Origin: Sinotaia quadrata | Taxonomy: Eukaryota > Mollusca > Gastropoda > Architaenioglossa > Viviparidae | DNA length: 64,000 bases | Direction of reading: 5' to 3' | Assembly (NCBI GenBank): GCA_028829895.1 | Contig: CM054177.1 | Coordinates: 34,559,064 to 34,623,063, forward strand | Shown: in pieces, positions 48,761-61,104 of the stretch | How positions within the stretch are numbered: the first letter of the stretch is position 1 | Layout: each line of letters starts with the position of its first letter | The notes under the pieces: generated by a model | Seen by the model: only the letters and a program-made list of their open reading frames with translations | What the model was told of the DNA's origin: nothing | Database searches by the model: none | Position numbers and translations under genes: made by a program

Positions 48761-48974
48761 TGTCACTATGAAATACAAATAAATGTGCAATGCCTCTTAT
48801 AAATATGCCAGTTGTAATTTTACATCATTTGTCAAAATCAGTATTTATAAACTAGAGTCTATCTAGTTTCTTAAGGAGATATTTCTGCTTTTAATTATTC
48901 AGTATTATTTTATATTTTTAGGTATATTTTATTATACTTTTTAAAAAATAATTAAAATTAGTCTCAATACCATC

Positions 48975-51050
48975 TTTCTACACCTACTTACTCTTATTCC
49001 GAACACACATACTTTCACTCCATACACAAACACATATTTACTCTCACTCTGTACACAAACACATATTTACTCCCTCTCTGAACACAAACACATATTTACT
49101 CCCAATATGTAGACAAACACATATTTACTCCCACTCTGAACACAAACACATATTTACTCCCACTCTCAACACAAACACATATTTACTCCCACTCTGAACA
49201 CAAACACATATTTACTCCCACTCTGAACACAAACACATATTTACTCCCACTCTGAACACAAACACATATTTACTCCCACTCTGTACAAAACACATATTTA
49301 CTCCCACTCTGTACACAAACACATATTTACTCCCACTCTGAAAACAAACACATATTTACTCCCACTCTGTACACAAACATATTTACTCCCACTCTGAACA
49401 CAAACACATATTTACTCCCACTCTGAACACAAACACATTTACTTCCACTCTGTACACAAACACATATTTACACCCACTCTGAACACAAACACATATTTAC
49501 TCCCACTCTGTACACAAACACATATTTACACCCACTCTGTACACAAACACATATTTACTCCCACTCTGAACACAAACACATATTTACTCCCACTCTGTAC
49601 ACAAACACATATTTACACCCAATCTGAACACAAACACATATTTACTCCCACTCTGAACACACATATTTACACCCACTCCATACACAAACACATATTTACT
49701 TCCACTCTGAACACAAACACATATTTACTCCCACTCTGAACACACATATTTACACCCACTCTGTACACAAACACATATTTACACCCACTCTGAACACAAA
49801 CACATATTTACTCCCACTCTGAACACAAACACGTATTTACACCCTCTCTGAACACAAACACATATTTACTCCCACTCTGAACACAAACATATTTATTCCC
49901 ACTCTGAACACAAACACATATTTACTCCCACTCTGAACACAAACACATTTACTCCCACTCTGTACACAAACACATATTTACACCCACTCTGAACACAAAC
50001 ACATATTTACTCCCACTCTGTACACAAACACATATTTACACCCACTCTGTACACAAACACATATTTACTCCCACTCTGAACACAAACACATATTTACTCC
50101 CACTCTGTACACAAACACATATTTACACCCAATCTGAACACAAACACATATTTACTCCCACTCTGAACACACATATTTACACCCACTCTGTACACAAACA
50201 CATATTTACTCCCACTCTGAACACAAACACATATTTACTCCCACTCTGAACACACATATTTACACCCACTCTGTACACAAACACATATTTACACCCACTC
50301 TGAACACAAACACATATTTACTCCCACTCTGAACACAAACACGTATTTACACCCTCTCTGAACACAAACACATATTTACTCCCACTCTGTACACAAACAC
50401 ATATTTACTCCCATTCTGAACACAAATTCATATTTACTCCCACTCTGTACACAAACACATATTTACACCCACTCTGAACACAAACACATATTTACTCCCA
50501 CCCTGAACACAAACACATTTGCTCCCACTCTGTACACAAACACATATTTACACCCACTCTGAACACAAACACATATTTACTCCCACTCTGTACACAAACA
50601 CATATTCACACCCACTCTGAACACAAACACATATTTACTCCCACTCTGAACACAAACACATATTTACTCCCACTCTGAACACAAACACATATTTACTCCC
50701 ACTCTGTACACAAACAGATATTTACACCCACTCTGAACACAAACACATATTTACTCCCACTCTGAACACAAACACATATTTACTCCCACTCTGTACACAA
50801 ACACATATTTACACCCACTCTGAACACAAACACATATTTACACCCACTCTGAACACAAGCACATATTTACTCCCACTCTGTACATAAACACATATTTACC
50901 CCCATTCTGAACACAAACACATATTTAGTCCCACTCTGAACACAAACACATATTTACTCCCACTCTGTACACAAACACATATTTACTCCCACTCTGTACA
51001 CAAAACTCCTACTTGTACACAAACACATATTTACTCCCACTCTGTACACA
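48975..51050. repeat. Satellite array, 29-bp unit, about 70 copies
   Basis: The unit ACTCTGAACACAAACACATA plus TTTACTCCC repeats for 2.07 kb. Units vary mainly at two places (CTCTGAAC/CTCTGTAC and TACTCCC/TACACCC), with some shortened to 25-27 bp. Rare variants (ACCCAATCTG at 49618 and 50128, ACGTATTTACACCCTC at 49831 and 50341) recur at a 510-bp offset, so about 440 bp was duplicated as a block. It has no ORF. Confidence 0.98.
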
Positions 51051-51448
51051 AGCACACATAACAAACCAAACCCTTCTACATACGTAGAATAAAAAAAAAC
51101 AAAAATCCTCACCTAAATAGTATAGAAAGGAAGAAAGAAGCGAAAAGGAGAGTAATACAACAGAAAACAAAATTATAATATCATTATAGGCAAAGTGAAC
51201 ATTACAAACTTTAAACCAGAAGAAGAAAATAAAACGTGTTGGAAGCGCCACGTAAACAAATGTAACATCTACCTAAGAATTCAATTCGTCAGTCTATTTT
51301 TAAAAGTGCATGTACATGCATGTTGATTTCTATTGAAATAGAGACCGACAAGCTATACATTAATTTTATTATGTAATATTGAGCTAGAGAGAGCGAGAGC
51401 AAAACACTGCACGATATTACTTTCATTTATGTTTCCTTATCTGGTTCC
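51051..51448. other. AT-rich spacer
   Basis: No gene recognised. The 80-codon minus ORF (51009-51251) partly overlaps the satellite and has a Phe/Leu-rich, low-complexity sequence. Confidence 0.45.
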
Positions 51449-51548
51449 AGCCCTAAGTACTCTCTGATCTCGTACGAGTCCAGCCCTAAGTACTCTCTGA
51501 TCTCGTACGAGTCCAGCCCTAAGTACTCTCTGATCTCATACGAGTACA
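51449..51548. repeat. Minisatellite, 33-bp unit, 3 copies
   Basis: CCAGCCCTAAGTACTCTCTG plus ATCTCGTACGAGT occurs three times, with one substitution in the third. Confidence 0.97.
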
Positions 51549-52048
51549 CTTCTGCAGGAAGTCAGTGCTGTGTCAGACTCACACATTCGTAGTATTGAGA
51601 GAGAGCTAATGACGTCAGAAGATTACGGTTTATTTGCTCCTTTATAATGCCCAGTGAGTTGATATTCATACAGGTCATGGCCATTTTCAAATGGATCTTA
51701 AGACTGTTTTCAGCAGCAAGAATAGCACTGTCTCATTTTGTTTTGTAGCAGCTATACATACAATTTAAGCTAATTTTTATTTATGCTACTCTTTGGTAAA
51801 TGCAGTTGTTAGTTTTACATATTGATTTTGCATATGGATTCAATATCTCTTTCATATTATTTGTAGTTTTCTTATGTATTTACGCAGCTTGTATATTGAG
51901 ATATTGTGTTTTATGTGTAATTTCTCTAAAGCGCTTAGTACTTGTATATGCTTAAGATTAAGTATTGTCTGAGATGTCCTTAACAATAACAGAACAACAG
52001 CAATCATAGATGTCTCTATTGCAAGTGATAGAAACAAAAAATCAAAAT
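51549..52048. other. No gene recognised
   Basis: AT-rich unique-looking sequence without coding signal. Confidence 0.5.
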
Positions 52049-53436
52049 CCTGACGCTAACGCCACCTAGTTACTACTACTACTACTACTACTACTTAATC
52101 ACCCATAACTAATTACAAGTGATGAGAATCTTAATTTACGTTATTAATAATTTTCCAGAAGCCCCAACTCGTCTCTCTCATTTTGCGGATATGCGGGCGC
52201 TGTAAACATTTTCTCTCTTCCACAAAATTAAACACAAATATTTACCGTCACACAATATTTCCGTAGGTGGAAACTTCTTATCGAAGGAGAATATAAATCC
52301 GTCCTTTAATCTATATTTAGCAAAATCCCATCCACCCACTTTCTTCTCCAACATAAGGCTATCGATATGTATAAGAAGGTCAATAATGTAAGAATAAATT
52401 TATTAAATCAACAGTCAAATATACAACATATGAATATAATCAATGAACATTGACATTTACATCACTTCACAACAATGTTCAATTAATGCTGGACAATAAT
52501 TCATTTTATTCTAGCATAGACATAAGTCAATTAACATAAATACAAAATCAAGTTCATGGATATCATGACAGAAATGAGCAAGGAGTTTTAGAGAAATAAT
52601 TAAAGCCAATACACATAACCTGGTCAAAGATGGCGGCTGTACCTGCATGTGTTTCACAATCACGTGGCTTGCAACAAGTTACTGCCTTTCATATTTAGGC
52701 GAGGTCCCATATGTCCCTTTTAGAGGCATGCTACTCATCTGTTCTAGAAACTTTGTGACACTCTCAAAGCAAGCTGTAGAGAATCATCCTGAATTTCACA
52801 TGCACTATCAAGCACATCTGAAGGAATTTTTTTGAATTTCCATGTGCGTTTACTCAATACATCATGAGGAACATTGAAAATAATGTTTGTGAATTCTGGA
52901 GACCAAACTCAAGCCACAATTTCTGATGTATTGGCAATCAAACAGAATTCACAGGAATCAACTTACTGCAACACATTTTACTGATAAGTTGATGACAAGG
53001 CAGCATCCACCCACCAACGTAATCTACTAGAGCAGAGTAGTCACTGTAGCATGAAGTGACAACACCATAAAAGCTTACTCTGCTCTGCAAAAATCAAATT
53101 AAGGCAGCACTAAATTCCAGGCATATTTCATCTCTAAACTCCTTTTTCTCTTAGAAACATTCTCAACTTACAAATCTCACAACAATTTCATTAGTCCGAT
53201 ACACATATAGCATAAGAAAATTAACATCAATAAAAATTCACAATTAAAATGTACAGTGTGTCAAATTAATGAACATAGAAATAATGGTTAAGTTACATAA
53301 GCATTCTCCAATTCAAATCATAGATCAATAAGACCATTCTTCATTTATCAGTCAGTTAACATACCATTGATCACCTTTATGACCAGACTCGAGTTATGTT
53401 CAAATTCAAAGTGATAGGAATAGAGCACTTATTCAA
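52049..53436 (-). mobile_element. LTR copy G, truncated by a LINE insertion
   Basis: Begins CTGACGCTAACGCCACCTAG, equivalent to the LTR 3' end of copy A, and is colinear with the family up to AATTCAAAGTGATAGGAATA near 53420. A (CTA)n tract of about eight units lies at 52070-52094, where other copies have ATTATTATTA. At about 53436 it stops and R2-like LINE coding sequence begins. The missing third of the LTR does not reappear after the LINE pieces. Confidence 0.75.
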
Positions 53437-54101
53437 GAAAGAAAATCCCGGTCCACCCCATTGTTATGAACAAGTGTGAGACTATTAGTCAGAAAACTAC
53501 TCATCCATTTGGAACTGGTTGTAGACTCTGCAAATCCATGGATGAGACAACAGAACACATACTATCTGGATGTCAGGTTCTGGCTGGAACAGAATACACC
53601 AAACGACACAATGAAGTGGCAAAACACATACATAGAAATCTGTGTGAGAACTATGGCATAAAACCCCTAGAAAGAGCATGGATGCATCAGCCAGAAGCAG
53701 TCACCGAAACAGAAGAAGTCAAAATACTATGGGACTTCGAGATAAGAACAGACCGGGTGATTCCTGCACGAAGACCAGACATTGTAGTTCTCAATAAGTC
53801 CAACAGAACAATAACAATTATTGATGTCGCTGTTCCAAGTAATAGAAACATACAAACAAAAGAAAGAGAAAAAATAGAAAAATACCAAGAGCTCAGATTA
53901 GAAATCCAGAGACTGTGGAATGTAAAAGCAGAAGTGATACCTATAGTGATAGGAGCCTTGGAGAACATAACATCTGAATTGGAAGGCTACCTAAATAAAC
54001 TCCATGGAAACCACAGAATCGCTCCACTACTCAAAGCAGCGCTCCTTGGAAGTGCCCACATCCTCCGTAAAACCTTGGATCTCCCAGAATCTTGGTAAGA
54101 T
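53437..54101 (+). pseudogene. R2-like LINE, C-terminal zinc motif and endonuclease (5'-truncated)
   Basis: An intact 210-codon frame (53466-54098) covers the C-terminal end of a non-LTR retrotransposon polyprotein. Residues 19-36 form C-x2-C-x8-H-x4-C (CRLCKSMDETTEHILSGC). Residues 102-124 carry the restriction-like endonuclease signature RRPD with D105, then 14 residues, then D120 in TIIDVAVP. An EKIEKY block (residues 135-140) follows. R2, R4/Dong and CRE-type elements have this arrangement downstream of reverse transcriptase. The reverse transcriptase that should precede it is absent, so the frame is a 5'-truncated relic, and its ATG is probably just an internal Met. It ends in a TAA stop after LPESW. 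The open frame suggests a fairly young insertion. Confidence 0.85.
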
Positions 54102-54109
54102 TCAGAGAC

Positions 54110-54630
54110 CTTGGATCACAACCGACAGTCAAGCAGAAGTCGTGGAAAGAGGCTGGATAATAATAATGTTCAGGAGACACCTGAACAAAGCACCATCACA
54201 ATCCGTGAGAAAGACATCAAGAAGAAGGTACAAAAGACGGCAAACTGGAAAGCCCAAGGCCTAGACCAAGTACAAATATTCTGGTTGAAGCATCTCACCT
54301 CTTACAAGGTAGACTTGCTGAACAACCGCAAGACATATTAAACAAACCAGGAACTCTACAAGCATGGATGGTAAAGGGAAAAACAAGTCTGATTATGAAA
54401 GATCCGCAGAAAGGCACAAAGCCAAACAACTATCGTCCAATCACATGCCTATCACCCACCTGGAAGTTACTATCAGCTAACAAAATCATGACTCACCTTG
54501 AAACAAACAAAATTCTAACCAATGAACCAAAGGGTGCTAGACCAGGCAGCAGAGGAACAAACGACCAATTGGCAATTGATAAAGCAATAGTTACTGACAG
54601 TAAGAAACGAAGAACAAATCTTGCAATGGC
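54110..54630 (+). pseudogene. R2-like LINE, N-terminal part of reverse transcriptase
   Basis: Starts about 12 bp after the stop of the endonuclease piece. EKDIKKKVQKTANWKAQGLD and QVQIFWLKHL lie in one frame (54111-54310). After a frameshift near 54310 comes ILNKPGTLQAWMVKGKTSLI, then NNYRPITCLSPTWKLLS (RT motif 1 area), then ARPGSRGTNDQLAIDKAI (motif 2) and TNLAMA. Similarity stops near 54630, just before the motif A block with the catalytic Asp. The domains belong upstream of the endonuclease in such elements, so the order here is permuted: either two truncated copies lie head to tail or one copy was rearranged. Confidence 0.85.
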
Positions 54631-54699
54631 AATTCCAAGTACAGATTACTTTATTAGTGCCAATATCTGCCATTATCTAGGCGTTTCACTGAAACATTA

Positions 54700-55165
54700 A
54701 TTATCAAAATTTTGAAACAGTTACCTCACACCTTCATTATGATAAATTTGAACAGTTACTTCACATCTGTAATTATCAAAAGTTTGAAACAGTTACTTTA
54801 CATCTTTAAATTATCAAAAGTTTGAAACAGTTACTTCACATCTTTAATTATCAACTTTTGAAACAGTTATTTCACAGCAGTAATTATAAAAAAATGAAAC
54901 TGTTACTTCATATCTTTAATTATCAACATTTTGATACATTTACCTCACACCTTAATTATGAGAAATTTGAAGCAGTTACTTCACATATTTAATTATCAAA
55001 AGTTTGAAACAGTTACTTTAATCTTTAATTATCAAAAGTTTAAACAGTTACTTCACATCTGTAATTATAAAACTTTTGAAACAGTTATTTCATAGCTGTA
55101 ATTATAAAAAAACAAATGAAACTGTTACTTCACATCTTATCTTTAATTATCAAACGTTTCAAATA
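54700..55165. repeat. Tandem repeat, about 38-bp unit, about 12 copies
   Basis: ATTATCAAAAGTTTGAAACA with GTTACTTCACATCTTTAA repeats, with variants ending ACACC and AGCTGTA. It begins about 70 bp after the LINE fragment ends. Confidence 0.95.
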
Positions 55166-55759
55166 ACTGCAAGTAGCTGATAGCTACTTTGGGCCGACGT
55201 GCTAACTGACGTGCTACCCCTCAAAATGAGAGAAGGCGAATGGAATGTGTGGTTAGAATTACGGGGATCTCACTTCAGCAGCGGGTGGATGGGTGGTGTG
55301 GGGTTGGGAGCGTAGGGGAGTGGGGAATCTCACTTCACTTCCGCGTTGTGTCCACACTGAAAGCCAGCGCGGAATACAAAACACGAGATTAATTATTTCA
55401 GGTCGGGGAATGCTTCTCGTTTGCCTGTACTTCCAAGAACTAAATGGATCGCGAATGTTTGTAATATCTGTGACAAACACTGCTTCAATAAAGCAGGAAA
55501 CCTGATCTCAGTAAGGTTGTAACTCTAAGCAAACCTTCCCTGTGAGCTGTCGTGTTTGTTTCCGCTCTTTATAAATGCTGTGAAGCCGTATAAATGCTGC
55601 ACACTGCATTCATGCCAACAAGTTCAAAACATTGTACGCGACTGCAAACAAGCAAACAAGTCCTGAATATTGTGATAAATGAAAAACAGGAAACACGTCA
55701 TAAACATCAAGCACAACTGTCTGAATGGAAACAAGTCCAGTAAACTTTAAGGGAGATAA
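55166..55759. other. No gene recognised
   Basis: A GC-richer stretch at 55190-55400 contains a partial duplication of GGGGA(A)TCTCACTTCA. Small ORFs on both strands lack domains. Confidence 0.45.
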
Positions 55760-56078
55760 AACAGTGAACACAGAAATATACATGAAACCAATCATAAACT
55801 GTAAGGGAGATAAACATTGAACACAGAAATATACACGAAACGATTCATAAACTGTAAGGGAGATAAAACATTGAACACAGAAATATACATGAAACGATTC
55901 ATAAACTGTAAGGGAGATAAAACATTGAACACAGAAATATACATGAAAGGAATCATAAACTGTAAGGGAGATAAAACATTGAACACAGAAATATACATGA
56001 AAGGAATCATAAATTGTAAGGGAGATAAAACATTGAACACAGAAATATACAAAATGAAACGAATCATAAACTGTATGC
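55760..56078. repeat. Minisatellite, 54-bp unit, about 6 copies
   Basis: CATAAACTGTAAGGGAGATA with AAACATTGAACACAGAAATA repeats every 54 bp (one copy 53). Because 54 is divisible by three, ORFs of about 100-160 codons appear on both strands. They are artefacts of the period. Confidence 0.97.
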
Positions 56079-56109
56079 ATGGAAGACTTAAACATTGCAT
56101 GCGAATGTA

Positions 56110-56325
<216 letters not shown>

Positions 56326-56596
56326 TGTACACATGTATCTATCTATCTATAAGAAGTCCTAAACATTGTACACATGTATCTATCTATCTATAAGAAGTCC
56401 TAAACATTGTACACATCTATCTATCTATAAGAAGACCTAAACATTGTACACATCTATCTATCTATAAGAAGTCCTAAACATTGTACACATGTATCTATCT
56501 ATCTATAAGAAGTCCTAAACATTGTACACATCTATCTATCTATAAGAAGTCCTAAACATTGTACACATGTATCTATCTATCTATAAGAAGTCCTAA
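56326..56596. repeat. Minisatellite of 41-45-bp units that each contain ATCT units
   Basis: AAGAAGTCCTAAACATTGTA with CACATGTATCTATCTATCTA repeats about six times, with two to four ATCT units per copy. It directly follows the compound microsatellite. Confidence 0.95.
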
Positions 56597-56639
56597 ACAC
56601 ATCAAGTTCAATTTGTACTCGAGAAACTAAGACAAGCTT

Positions 56640-56720
56640 TTATGGCGCAGTAGTCAACATGCTCGCCTGATTTATTTTCTAGTTGAAGCACCCGGGTTCG
56701 AATCTCGCAGGGTATCGAAA
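56640..56720 (+). mobile_element. tRNA-derived SINE head (partial)
   Basis: TGGCGCAGTAGTCAACATGC fits a pol III A box and CCGGGTTCGAATCTCG fits a B box with a T-arm pairing at 4 of 5 positions. The acceptor ends do not pair and the anticodon arm is disrupted, so it is not a functional tRNA. It is followed by unremarkable AT-rich sequence. tRNA-headed SINEs are well known in cephalopods. Confidence 0.6.
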
Positions 56721-56896
56721 GGTTCTTGCTTTTTACTTTTACCACTTCTTAATAAAGATTAAAACCCCCACATTTTTAATGTTATATTAATGAATAATAA
56801 TTATAGGCATTTAATACATTTTCATTTCTTTTAGCGATCACAAGGTTTTAATTTAAAATGATAAATTATTGAAGCTTCATCGAAACGTTCTTTACA

Positions 56897-57055
56897 GAGG
56901 TTCCTGAGTACAGCATTTCTTAGTACAAGGTACCTCAGTTTAAAGGGAGTTCATAAGCACAGCATTTCTTAGTACAAGGTACCTCAGTTTAAAGGGAGTT
57001 CATAAGCACAGCATTTCTTAATACAAGGTACCTCAGTTTAAAGGGAAGGGAGGAA
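56897..57055. repeat. Minisatellite, 49-bp unit, about 3 copies
   Basis: GTACCTCAGTTTAAAGGGAG with TTCATAAGCACAGCATTTCT repeats every 49 bp (56931, 56980, 57029). Confidence 0.97.
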
Positions 57056-57074
57056 TATCAAAATCTTCGTGTTT

Positions 57075-57395
57075 TCATACCGTACCCATTACAAGACACG
57101 CCGTTCCCATTACAAACGCTGTACCCATTAAAAGATAAAGACACTGTAGCCATTAAAAGACATGCTGTACCCATTAAAAGACACCCTGTACCCAGGACAA
57201 GGCAAGCCGCACCCAGGACAAGGCATGCCATACCAAGTAAGAGAAGTGCTGTACCCACGACAAGGCACGCCATACCAAGTACAAGAAACGCTGTACCCAG
57301 GACAAGACACGCTGTACCCAGGATAAGACATGCCGTACCAAGTACAAGAAATGCTGTACCCAGAACAAGACATGCTGTACCCAGGACATGTAGCT
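57075..57395. repeat. Minisatellite, about 21-bp unit, about 16 copies
   Basis: GCTGTACCCAGGACAAGACA and variants (CATTAAAAGACA, CAAGTACAAGAAA) repeat. All three minus frames are partly open as 7-residue repeats because the period is near 21. Confidence 0.92.
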
Positions 57396-57399
57396 ATTA

Positions 57400-58906
57400 A
57401 AGAAATTATAAACAAATAAATGTCTTCCAAAAGAATGTAATTATTAAAGAAAATGTGTGCAAATAACTGTCATCACAAATAATGTAATTATTAAAGAAAT
57501 TTTAAACAAACAAATGATTTCATTTTACTCTATTCATTTCCTTTTATATCTTTCAAGTCATTCTTGACAGGTAAACTCTACTGCAACGAATAAGTAGGAA
57601 AACTTTTCTTACAGGTGCATTACTATGTAGGATAGTTAGAATATAAACATTATCATCATTGAACTATTTTTCACAAACACTTACCTTTGACTTTAACAAG
57701 TAATTAGTTATTGCAGTTTTGTTTAAAATTTTTGTATAGTTCTAAATTAACATTCGTTGAAGTTGGGATTTTCACCCACTATTTTTGAGATAATTGTTCT
57801 TAAGGTTAGACATTTTTCTGCGGTCATCACCGCTGGTATTATGCCACTTGATTTTTGGCAGTAGTGAAAACGGTCATCACCGTTTATTGTTTTTTAAAAA
57901 TTATTTTAGTGTTTATTCATCATATTTTCCCCCCATTTTTTCATCGCTCATGTCCCCCCCCCCCATGAATGCCGTGTGTGGATGTCACCGAATGAATTAC
58001 TAACACCGTGTGAAAGTTAAGCCCGCTCTTCTTTTTAAAATTAAATTCTTTGTTAACTCTTTTTCAAGAGTTGGGCTTCCTTTCTCGGTTTTGAAAGTGT
58101 GTGTTGATGCGATTGTTTGTTTGTTCGTTCCGTGCATCCCTCACACGACATTCACACGCCTGCTCACACACACTCACGCCGGCTTTTCACATTTTACCCA
58201 CATCTCAGAATAAAGTTATCCTGTTTCATTATTGTAATAATTCACTGAGATGTATAATGCTGTTGTGGGATGCTATTTTATCTCCACTGAAGTAAATATT
58301 GATATGACGATTGTAAAACGCCTGTGTACATTTGAAACATTTTTGCTTGATATAATAATCATAATCCACATGTGCATGACTTCTTTTTTTAATTTTAACT
58401 GTAACACGCATGTGCATGGTTTAAACTATTTTAAATTTCATTGTAAAAATATGAAGTGGTCAGTTGTAATAGGACACAATTGCCACTACATACAGATTTG
58501 CAAATTGTAGGTTCATCACTCGTGGAAATAATTACTATTGTTTCAGAGTGGGTTCCAATTTTGGGATTCCAGATTTGGTATTCCAGTTTGGTGTTTCAGT
58601 TGATGCCGAATTCTATGGCTATTGAGCTAAAAATCTAATGCCGAAGTGCACTATTCATATATGCAGACCAATCAGCTAGAACATTCAGTGACGGACTGTT
58701 GATGTATAAATTGCCAGAGGGATTTTTCTGATAACTGCTGATGACACAAGATAAGTGGGCGTCTGACATACTCTGAGATAAGAAATTCGTATTATGATCC
58801 GTATAAACATTCAAAGACAGAATAGGTGTTCTAGATGACCTTTGTATTTATATGTATTGATTTATGGATTCACTATTTTGTTAAATATTAAAATTTTATA
58901 TTTTTT
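57400..58906. other. No gene recognised
   Basis: AT-rich. It includes a degenerate repeat of GTAATTATTAAAGAAATTNT (57385-57515) and a C run at 57954-57963. Short ORFs (57794-58638) have no domain. Confidence 0.45.
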
Positions 58907-59028
58907 GTTATCCTAATAACGGAAATTGACTAATTATTAGTGAGAGAAAGACCAAAGGAGAATTGGGCTGGGGGCGGAGCTATGTATGAGTGATTTTAAT
59001 TTTATAATTAGTCGTTATTAAGATAACG
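58907..59028. mobile_element. Inverted-repeat (MITE-like) element, about 122 bp
   Basis: The left arm GTTATCCTAATAACG with GACTAATTAT is the reverse complement of the right arm ATAATTAGTCGTTATTAAGATAAC, except for a 6-base insertion and one mismatch in the left arm. A GC-richer loop (GGGCTGGGGGCGGAGC) lies between. It fits a foldback or MITE. No family is recognised and no clear target duplication is visible. Confidence 0.5.
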
Positions 59029-59357
59029 TGCCCAATTCACGCAATTTCACAGATTCATCTGTCGCCTGGCAACCAGTCTGTCGTTAGCATAAGTGTGACG
59101 TTAAAAATTAACAATCTTTAAATCCTCAAGCTGAGACAGGGTCTTTAAACAAATGATGAAATGTAACACTCATCTTGTCTTTCTTGTCACTCACTTGACG
59201 CCACAAGTTTATGCGTTTCCATAGACGTTGGAAACTTTGTGCTCAGCAAAGTGCATAAAGGAAAATATATTTTAATTCACAAATTGCTACTAGTTGTTTT
59301 TAATCGATATATTACTTTTTGTTTTAAAATTTTACGAAAATTTTTGAAAGCAATGCT

Positions 59358-59580
59358 TTCCTTTAAGAAAACGACCCACTGAGAAAGGAAATGATGACTT
59401 TAAGAAAACGACCCACTGAGAAAGGAAATGATGACTTTAAGAAAACGGCCCACTGAGAAAGGAAATGATGACTTTAAGAAAATGACCCACTGAGAAAGGA
59501 AATGATGACTTTAAGAAAACGACCCACTGAGAAAGGAAATGATGACTTTAAGAAAACGGTCCTCTGTGAAAGGAATTGCA
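59358..59580. repeat. Minisatellite, 37-bp unit, 6 copies
   Basis: ACTTTAAGAAAACGACCCAC plus TGAGAAAGGAAATGATG repeats every 37 bp with few changes. Confidence 0.97.
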
Positions 59581-59659
59581 GGTATAAATAAAACAGATAA
59601 AAAAGAAAATAATTTTAATAATTAAATTCATGCAGAAATTAAACTTTTTAATTTAAAGT

Positions 59660-60660
59660 AAAAATGGTCCATTGAATACGAAACTAATGGTTTTAAACAA
59701 AATTTATGATCCAATTTAAAAGGAATTGATAACTTTAAATCAAACAACTGACTAAGAAAGGAATTGATGGCTTTAAGTAATGCGGTCCAATAAGAAATGA
59801 ATTGATGGCTTTAAGTAATAGGGTCCAATAAGAAAGGAAGTGATGGCTTTAAGTAACAGGGTCCAATAAGAAAGGAATTGATTGCTTTAAGTAATAGGGT
59901 CCAATAAAAAAGGAATTGATAGCTTTAAATAATACGGTCCAATAAGAAAGGAATTGATGACTTTAAGTAATAGGGTCCAATAAGAAAGGAATTGATAGCT
60001 TTAACTAATATGGTCCAGTAAGAAAGGAATTGATGGCTTTAACTAATAGGGTCCAATAAGAAAGGGAATTGATGGCTTTTAGTAATACGGTCGACTATAA
60101 AAGAAACTGCAGGCTTTAAGTAAACGGCCCCCTGAGAAAGAAGATAATTGCTTTAAGTAAACGGGTCTTCTAAGAAAGACATTGCTGGTTGTAAGTAGTA
60201 GGGTCAAGTAGATTTCACTGAGAAAGGAATTAATTATTTTAAATAAACATTCCACAAGAAAGGATCTGCTGGCTTTAGGTAAATGACTCACTGATAAAGG
60301 AGTTGAAGACTTTAAAGTAAAGACCTATTGAGAAAGGAAATATTGGCTTTAAGTAAAAGCTTACTGATAAAAGAAATATTGGCTTTAAGTAAACAGCTCA
60401 CTGATAAAAGAAATATTGGCTCTCAGTCTCAGTCAACAGCTCACTGATAAAAAAAATATTGGCTCTCAGTCAACAGCTCACTGAGAAAAGAAATATTGGC
60501 TTTAAGTAAACGGCTTACTGAGAAAAGAAATATTGGCTTTAAGTAAACGGCTTACTGAGAAAAGAAATATTGGCTTTAAGTAAACGTCTTACTGAGAAAA
60601 GAAATATTGGCTCTCAGTCAACAGCTCACAAGATATATGATGGCTTGAAGTAATATGCCT
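59660..60660. repeat. Diverged tandem repeat, about 38-bp unit, about 25 copies
   Basis: AAGAAAGGAATTGATGGCTT with TAAGTAATAGGGTCCAAT on the left grades into AGAAAAGAAATATTGGCTTT with AAGTAAACGGCTTACTG on the right. The shared core GAAAGGAAnTGATGnCTTTAAG shows it is an older relative of the 37-bp array to its left. Weak copies reach about 61000. Confidence 0.9.
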
Positions 60661-61104
60661 GACAGGAAAGGAATTGCTTATCTTTAATAAAGATAATATA
60701 AATGTACATTAATAAGGTTTTAAACATTGTCTGTGAGAATCTAAAGCTGCTGGTCGAAATGGAGTTACTGATTTTAATTATAATGCAAGAAAGGAAAAAA
60801 ATATTAGTTTAAAATAAAAGTAGTACAAATTAAGACTTCCTACCAATTGAAAAAAAAATGCTTCTAAGAATGAGATTGTTAGCCAGAAAGGAAAAAGAAG
60901 TTTTAGTTCAGGTGATATGTGTCAGAAACGGATTGCTGGTTTTAAATTGTGTTATTAAAATGATCCTTGATTTAAAGTGGTACAAACAAGCACCTTTTCA
61001 AACAAATGTTGCTTTTGCTATTTTTATTTAAGTTTATATTTATTTCGCTTGATATTCTGAGACAGGTCCTTAAATAATATGAGGTGTGAGTGATGTATGA
61101 AGTT

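Noticed and set aside
56640..56720. Functional tRNA gene
   Set aside because: The acceptor stem does not pair and the anticodon arm is disrupted, so it was called a tRNA-derived SINE head.
57058..57430. Three overlapping minus ORFs with 7-residue repeats
   Set aside because: By-product of the roughly 21-bp minisatellite.
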